Assembly (NCBI GenBank): GCA_023451265.1
Contig: JAEYAG010000189.1
Coordinates: forward strand, 1-10,315
Direction: 5' to 3'
Source of the DNA: Actinomycetes bacterium
Lineage (GTDB): Bacteria > Actinomycetota > Actinomycetes > Actinomycetales > Microbacteriaceae
DNA length: 10,315 nucleotides
Part shown: positions 6,636-10,315 of the stretch, in pieces
How the letters are laid out: each line of letters opens with the position of its first letter
Position numbering within the stretch: position 1 is the stretch's first letter
The notes under the pieces: model-generated
What the model saw: only the letters and a program-made list of their open reading frames with translations
Database searches by the model: none
What the model was told of the DNA's origin: nothing
Program-made: the position numbers and the translations under genes

Positions 6636-6916
6636 GATCTGCCCTCCTGAGTGTTCAGGACGGCATCGCGCAGGGAGTCGGTCGGCTCTGTGGAAGGATG
6701 CCGTGGCCGCATCATACGCACAAAAGCACCTGGTCGGGAGATGTTTTCCACAGGCACTTGGCCGAGGCGCACGATAAGCCAGCGGCGTCGTTCGGCGGCC
6801 GATCCGGCGTCTTGTTCGAACGCTAGACCTGGACCGCGCGCGATGTCTCTACGACTTATGGCGAGACTTCGCGCAGCTGCGCCAGTCGGCTGCGGGTCCA
6901 CCTCGATCGTTGACAT
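6632..6916 (-). CDS. Small hypothetical protein, first gene of the T4SS operon
   Basis: The 94-residue product is not recognised. It is soluble, basic and arginine-rich, with no membrane segment or signal peptide (MSTIEVDPQP at the start, LNTQEGRS at the end). The middle part (RRRWLIVRLGQVP) looks like a folded strand region. Its stop overlaps the start of the VirB8-like gene by ATGA, so the two are probably cotranslated. Start ATG 6916 is chosen because it sits just past the divergent intergenic region. The frame stays open upstream to 7093, but that would overlap the winged-helix gene on the other strand. No Shine-Dalgarno sequence precedes ATG 6916, so a very short or absent leader is possible, as often seen in actinobacteria. 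Confidence 0.6.
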   Translation of the reverse strand: MSTIEVDPQPTGAAARSLAISRRDIARGPGLAFEQDAGSAAERRRWLIVRLGQVPVENISRPGAFVRMMRPRHPSTEPTDSLRDAVLNTQEGRS

Positions 6917-6940
6917 GAGCGAAGCGTACAATGCTACACT
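6910..6940 (+). promoter_or_regulatory. Candidate promoter of the winged-helix regulator
   Basis: TTGACA at 6910-6915 is a perfect -35 hexamer. It is followed after 19 bases by TACACT at 6935-6940, preceded by TGC (6932-6934) as an extended -10. The -35 element lies over the start codon of the divergent T4SS operon, so the two transcription units share control DNA. The near-palindrome ACACTCGAGATGT at 6936-6948 overlaps the -10 and could be an operator. Confidence 0.45.
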
Positions 6941-7007
6941 CGAGATGTGAAGTCTTTTTTGATTCGCTTGGCTGGACGTGGCGGCACTCGGCCGGAAGAA
7001 TGGTCGC

Positions 7008-7325
7008 GTGCCTCGATATGCCCGCCCCGCGAACGGTGAGTACGCGGAGGATCCAATCAACGCCCTGGGAAACGCGATGCAGGCGACCATCATTGGTCAC
7101 CTGCGGTCGAACCCTGGCCTCACGCGCGGCGAGATCGCCGAGGCGCTCGAGCTCAACAAGATGACCGTCGCAAACGGACTGGAGAAGCTCGTCGGCGCGG
7201 GACTACTGCTCGCCGATCCGCCGCGCGATGTCGCGACGCGCGGGCAGCGAGTCCGATACACCGTCGACGACGCGGCGGTCACTGAGATGGTTATGCGGCT
7301 CGGGCAGGTGCTGGGGGAGTACTAA
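7008..7325 (+). CDS. Small winged-helix DNA-binding protein, probable ICE regulator
   Basis: The product is 105 residues from GTG 7008, which follows GGAAG (6994-6998) by nine bases. An in-frame GTG at 6978 would add ten residues but has a poorer ribosome site. Residues 25-70 form a helix-turn-helix of the MarR/ArsR/BlaI-like winged type: LTRGEIAEALELNKMTVANG, then LEKLVGAGLL. A wing follows (TRGQRVRYTVD, 78-88). A basic N-terminal tail and a short C-terminal helix flank the domain. It has no ligand domain and no metal-binding Cys/His pattern. It is transcribed away from the T4SS operon, about 90 bp apart, and is a good candidate to control that operon and itself. Which signal it senses, if any, is unknown. 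Confidence 0.75.
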   Translation: MPRYARPANGEYAEDPINALGNAMQATIIGHLRSNPGLTRGEIAEALELNKMTVANGLEKLVGAGLLLADPPRDVATRGQRVRYTVDDAAVTEMVMRLGQVLGEY

Positions 7326-7508
7326 CGTCCAGAGTGCCTCCACTGGGGCGTCATTTGGTCACATCCAGCGACTGGTCGCGTTGGGCCGGGCCCACTCACC
7401 TACTCCGAACGCAGTAGAGGAGATCGTCTGGGCGGACGGTTCCCGGGCGAGGCATTCCGAGAATCCTTGACATCGAACTTGTTGATCGATGCACAAAGAA
7501 GGATTCCG
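7326..7508. other. Intergenic region, probable right end of the element
   Basis: These 183 bases separate the winged-helix gene from the MMPL gene. They show a weak hairpin TGGGC/GCCCA around 7383-7396 and the operator-like sequence at 7467-7498. I looked for a copy of the tRNA-Ser 3' end in both orientations and saw none, so the element boundary is not marked here by a direct repeat. Confidence 0.4.
7467..7498 (+). promoter_or_regulatory. Promoter/operator candidate upstream of the MMPL gene
   Basis: TTGACA (7467-7472) is a perfect -35 hexamer, but the -10 at 17 bases (TGCACA) is poor. The same sequence carries an inverted repeat, CATCGA (7471-7476) and TCGATG (7486-7491), flanked by TTG on the left and CAA on the right. 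Half-sites centred about 15 bp apart suit a dimeric repressor such as a TetR-family protein. Confidence 0.4.
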
Positions 7509-9719
7509 ATGTCTACGTTCTTGTCACATGTGGGGCGCCTCAGCGCGCGGTTCAGATGGGTGGTGATCGTCGCGTGGCTCGTCATCTTCGCCGCACTGAT
7601 CGGCGTCTTCGCCGTCGGCAGCAGCTCCGATTCGAATGATGCTGCCGAGGTATCCATCCCCGACTCTGCGGCGTCGCTCGCCCTGGAGCGGATGAACGAG
7701 GAGTTCCCCGCCGAAGCCGCCGACACCTCGTCGCTACAGCTCGTCTTCCTCCCCGACAGTGGGGACGTCACGCGCGCCGCGACGACGGCCGACATCGCGT
7801 CCGTCCTCAGGGGCGCCCAGGACCTCCCCGGCGTGCAGGCTGTGAGCGATCCGTTCGATCCCGCGCGCCCGTACCTCTCCGAGGATCTGACCGTCGCGGT
7901 CGCGACGCTCACCTACGGCGACCTCACCGCCGACGAACAGAAGGAGTTCTACGACGCCGCACTCGAACTGCAAGAGAACGCGCCCCCCACGCTCGGCGTC
8001 GAACTCGGCGGTAACCTCGTGCCCCTCGGGGCTCCCGCACCCGGGCCGGGCGAAGGCCTCGGCGTCATCATCGCCTTCATCGTGCTCGCCCTCACCTTCG
8101 GCTCGCTGCTGGCCGCCGGCGTGAACCTGCTCATCGCGGTGTTCGGCGTCGGGGTCGGCCTGATGGGCACGCTCGCCTACGGAGCACTGTTCCCCATCGG
8201 GGACAACACGATCATCCTGGCATCCATGCTCGGCCTCGCCGTCGGCATCGACTACAGCCTCTTCATCCTGTCGCGCTTCAAGAACGAACTCCGCAGCGGA
8301 CAATCGGTGGATGCCGCGATCGCGCGCGCCACCGGTACGGCCGGCACCGCCGTCGTCTTCGCGGGACTCACCGTCATCGTCGCGCTCGTCGCCTTGCTGG
8401 TCGCGAACCTCAGCGTCATCACCGAGATGGGTATCGCCGCCGCGTTTGCGGTCTTGGTCGCCGTCCTCCTCGCGCTCACCCTGCTGCCCGCGTTGATGAA
8501 GTTCCTCGGGTTGCGCGTGATGTCCCGGAAGCAGCGCGCTGCGCTGCAGCGCGGCGAACTGTGGGTCGAAGGGCAGAAGCAGAAGCGCGGCATCCTGCGC
8601 GGCTGGGGCAGTGTTGTGGTGAACAAGCCGATCCTGTCGCTGTTCGCCGGCATCCTGATCCTCGTCGTCACGGCACTGCCGATGCTGTCGATGAAGACCG
8701 CGTTCAACGTGCCCGGTGGGGCTGACCCGTCGAGCACCGAACGCGCCGCCTACAACCTGATCCTCGATGAGTTCGGCGGCGTGCAGAGCCCACTCATCGT
8801 GCTCGCCGAGGGTGACGACATCGCTGCCGAGACCGCCGCGATCGAGGCCGGCCTCGCCGACATCGATGGCGTGCAGCAGGTCGTCCCGGCCGAGATCAAC
8901 GCGGCGGGCGACTTCGCCCGGATCATCGTGATCCCGGACGGCAGCCCGATCGACCAGCAGACGAAGGATGTCGTCCACGAGATCCGTGACGATGCCGACG
9001 CTCGCGCCGGGGTTCACCTCGAAGTCACGGGGGAGACCGCGATCGGCATCGACCAGGACGAACAGCTCATGCAGGCGCTCGTCAAGTACGTCATCGTCAT
9101 CGTCGTGATCTCGATCCTGCTGATGATCCTGCTGTTCCGGTCGCTGCTGATCCCGATCATCGCCACGGCAGGATTCCTCCTGTCGGTCGGTGCGGCGTTC
9201 GGCGCCAGCGTCGCCGTGTTCCAGTGGGGATGGCTCGACCCGCTCATCGCGGCACCGCAGGGGGACCCGATGCTGAGTCTGCTGCCCCTGATTCTGGTGG
9301 GCGTGCTGTTCGGGCTCGCGATGGACTACCAGGTGTTCCTGGTCTCGCGCATCCAAGAGATGCACCGCAAGGGCATGGATCCGAAGGCGGCGATCCGCGA
9401 GGGCTTCGCACGCTCCGGGCCTGTGCTGGCTGCTGCGGCCACGATCATGATCGTCGTGTTCGGCGGGTTTGCGACCGGCGAGTTCGCGGTCGGTGCGTCG
9501 ATCGCCTTCGGCCTGATGGTGGGGGTGGCGGCGGATGCCTTCATCGTCCGGATGATCCTCATGCCCGCGCTGCTGTCGCTGCTGGGCACGTCGGCCTGGT
9601 GGATCCCGCGGTGGCTCGACCGGATCCTCCCCGATGTGGACGTCGAGGGACACGCGCTCACGCAGGCAGATGAGGATGCCGTGCAGCAGCCCGCGCGGGA
9701 GCACGTGCTCGTGCGCTGA
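7509..9719 (+). CDS. MMPL-family (RND superfamily) membrane transporter
   Basis: This 736-residue inner-membrane transporter is driven by proton flow and is related to mycobacterial MmpL and other actinobacterial MMPL proteins. These export lipids, siderophores or drugs. The sequence shows the duplicated RND plan: helix 1 near residues 17-37, an outer domain to about 185, helices 2-6 to about 340, then a second copy of helix, outer domain and five helices. The Asp-Tyr pairs expected for proton relay are present in both halves, at D248-Y249 (VGIDY) and D606-Y607 (AMDY), each followed by an SRF/SRI turn. ATG 7509 follows AGAAGGA (7497-7503) and the start MSTFLSHVGRLSARFRW matches the family. 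An in-frame start at 7467 would overlap the promoter candidate. The substrate is unknown. The gene looks intact and chromosomal in codon use. Confidence 0.93.
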   Translation: MSTFLSHVGRLSARFRWVVIVAWLVIFAALIGVFAVGSSSDSNDAAEVSIPDSAASLALERMNEEFPAEAADTSSLQLVFLPDSGDVTRAATTADIASVLRGAQDLPGVQAVSDPFDPARPYLSEDLTVAVATLTYGDLTADEQKEFYDAALELQENAPPTLGVELGGNLVPLGAPAPGPGEGLGVIIAFIVLALTFGSLLAAGVNLLIAVFGVGVGLMGTLAYGALFPIGDNTIILASMLGLAVGIDYSLFILSRFKNELRSGQSVDAAIARATGTAGTAVVFAGLTVIVALVALLVANLSVITEMGIAAAFAVLVAVLLALTLLPALMKFLGLRVMSRKQRAALQRGELWVEGQKQKRGILRGWGSVVVNKPILSLFAGILILVVTALPMLSMKTAFNVPGGADPSSTERAAYNLILDEFGGVQSPLIVLAEGDDIAAETAAIEAGLADIDGVQQVVPAEINAAGDFARIIVIPDGSPIDQQTKDVVHEIRDDADARAGVHLEVTGETAIGIDQDEQLMQALVKYVIVIVVISILLMILLFRSLLIPIIATAGFLLSVGAAFGASVAVFQWGWLDPLIAAPQGDPMLSLLPLILVGVLFGLAMDYQVFLVSRIQEMHRKGMDPKAAIREGFARSGPVLAAAATIMIVVFGGFATGEFAVGASIAFGLMVGVAADAFIVRMILMPALLSLLGTSAWWIPRWLDRILPDVDVEGHALTQADEDAVQQPAREHVLVR

Positions 9720-9732
9720 GGCCGCGTGCGTG

Positions 9733-9768
9733 AAGCGGGCTCGCAGCAGGCCGGCTGCGGGCCCGCTT
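9733..9768. terminator. Two-way terminator between convergent genes
   Basis: AAGCGGGC (9733-9740) pairs with GCCCGCTT (9761-9768), and CGCAGC (9742-9747) with GCTGCG (9754-9759). This gives a 14-bp stem with one internal T-G pair or bulge and a six-base loop. It lies between the MMPL stop and the response-regulator stop, ends in TTTC on the plus strand, and can serve both genes. Confidence 0.75.
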
Positions 9769-10315
9769 TCAGCGTTCCGTGGCGAGCCCGCCCTGATAGG
9801 CCATCGCGACCAGCTGTGCGCGGTCGCGGGCGCCGGCCTTCATCATGGCGCGGTTCGCGTGCGTCTTCACCGTGTAGGGAGACACGAACATCTCCGCGGC
9901 GATCTGCTCGTTCGACAGTCCTCGGGTGATCGCGATCACGACGTCGCGCTCGCGCGGGGTCAGGGTGTCGAATCGGCGCGTGATCGTCTCGTCCACCCGC
10001 TGTGCGGGAGCCTCCGCCACTTTGCTGATGGCGGCTGCGGCGGCGGCAGCCGACAGCGCGCCCCCGCCGGCCATGACGTCCCGGATGCCGGCGATCAGCT
10101 CGGCCGGTGCCACGCCCTTGCCGAGAAAGCCGTTCGCACCCGCGCTCAGCGCGGCGTAGACATTCTCGTCGTGCTCGAAGGTTGTCAGGATGATGACCCG
10201 CACCTGGTCGGCGGCGTAGGTGGCGCGGATGCGCGCGGTGGCCTCGACGCCGTCGATCCCGGGCATCCGGATGTCCATCAGCACGACGTCCACCGGTGTC
10301 GTCTCGAGCAGATCC
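9769..10315 (-). CDS. NarL/LuxR-type response regulator (5' end beyond window)
   Basis: This is the output protein of a two-component system that binds DNA when phosphorylated by a partner histidine kinase. About 181 residues are visible; roughly 35-40 N-terminal residues lie beyond the right edge. The receiver domain shows the phospho-acceptor in VVLMDIRMPG, the conserved Thr in ILTTFE and the conserved Lys in FLGKGV. An Ala-rich linker (LSAAAAAAAIS) leads to a LuxR-type helix-turn-helix, LTPRERDVV then GLSNEQIAAEMFVSPYTVKT. The C-terminus is LATER. The kinase is probably encoded upstream outside the window. It converges with the MMPL gene across the shared terminator, so control of that gene cannot be inferred from orientation. 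Confidence 0.92.
   Translation of the reverse strand, partial: DLLETTPVDVVLMDIRMPGIDGVEATARIRATYAADQVRVIILTTFEHDENVYAALSAGANGFLGKGVAPAELIAGIRDVMAGGGALSAAAAAAAISKVAEAPAQRVDETITRRFDTLTPRERDVVIAITRGLSNEQIAAEMFVSPYTVKTHANRAMMKAGARDRAQLVAMAYQGGLATER

Larger units (their letters stand above)
1863..7325. mobile_element. Degraded T4SS-type integrative and conjugative element at tRNA-Ser
   Basis: The segment holds a tyrosine integrase remnant beside a tRNA 3' end, a run of conjugation-type membrane and cell-wall genes, and a small divergent DNA-binding protein. This is the make-up of actinobacterial T4SS-type ICEs. It is incomplete: integrase and SCO6880 are fused at about 2385, and no VirB4, VirD4 or relaxase gene is present. 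The left edge is set by the tRNA. The right edge is uncertain, since no second att copy was found. I place it provisionally after the winged-helix gene, because the MMPL transporter that follows has no known link to conjugation. Confidence 0.75.

Noticed and set aside
7326..7470. Possible gene remnant downstream of the winged-helix gene
   Set aside because: One plus-strand frame stays open here but overlaps the regulator gene, lacks a start of its own and matches nothing I recognise.
7734..9704. A 656-codon minus-strand frame opposite the MMPL gene
   Set aside because: Charged low-complexity translation, no ribosome site, and it mirrors a clearly real transporter gene.

Overview
The window comes from a high-GC actinobacterial chromosome, most likely Microbacterium or another member of the Microbacteriaceae. 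This rests on base composition, codon use, the heptamer GGATGCC occurring at least 20 times, the lactate dehydrogenase N-terminus and the actinobacterial type of conjugation genes. The genus is an inference.

Layout. (1) 1-1589, minus strand: the first 31 codons of an L-lactate dehydrogenase gene, preceded by a complete DHA2-type MFS multidrug exporter. (2) 1590-1862: a structured intergenic stretch, then a complete tRNA-Ser(CGA) on the plus strand. (3) 1863-7325: the remains of an integrative and conjugative element (ICE) next to the tRNA 3' end. It starts with a strong hairpin and two GGGTAAAA repeats, then the last 126 codons of a tyrosine integrase. This is fused at about 2385 to a 3'-truncated SCO6880-family gene. 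Reading on against the coordinates, an intact, tightly coupled minus-strand operon encodes a TrbL/VirB6-like membrane protein, a small two-helix membrane protein, an M23 cell-wall peptidase, a VirB8-like bitopic protein and a small unknown protein. A divergent winged-helix regulator follows on the plus strand. (4) 7509-9719: an MMPL/RND-family transporter. (5) A two-way terminator, then a NarL/LuxR response regulator (minus) that runs off the right edge.

Reading of the system. The T4SS operon keeps its first five genes, but the sixth is cut at about three quarters of its length and joined to the integrase 3' end. The simplest explanation is one internal deletion. It removed the rest of SCO6880, the N-terminal part of the integrase, and probably the genes that normally lie between them in such elements (VirB4 and VirD4 ATPases, relaxase). 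The element should be unable to excise or transfer by itself. No second copy of the tRNA 3' end was found up to 7508, so the right boundary is undefined. I found no CRISPR array, rRNA gene or insertion sequence. No gene-free stretch exceeds 300 bases.
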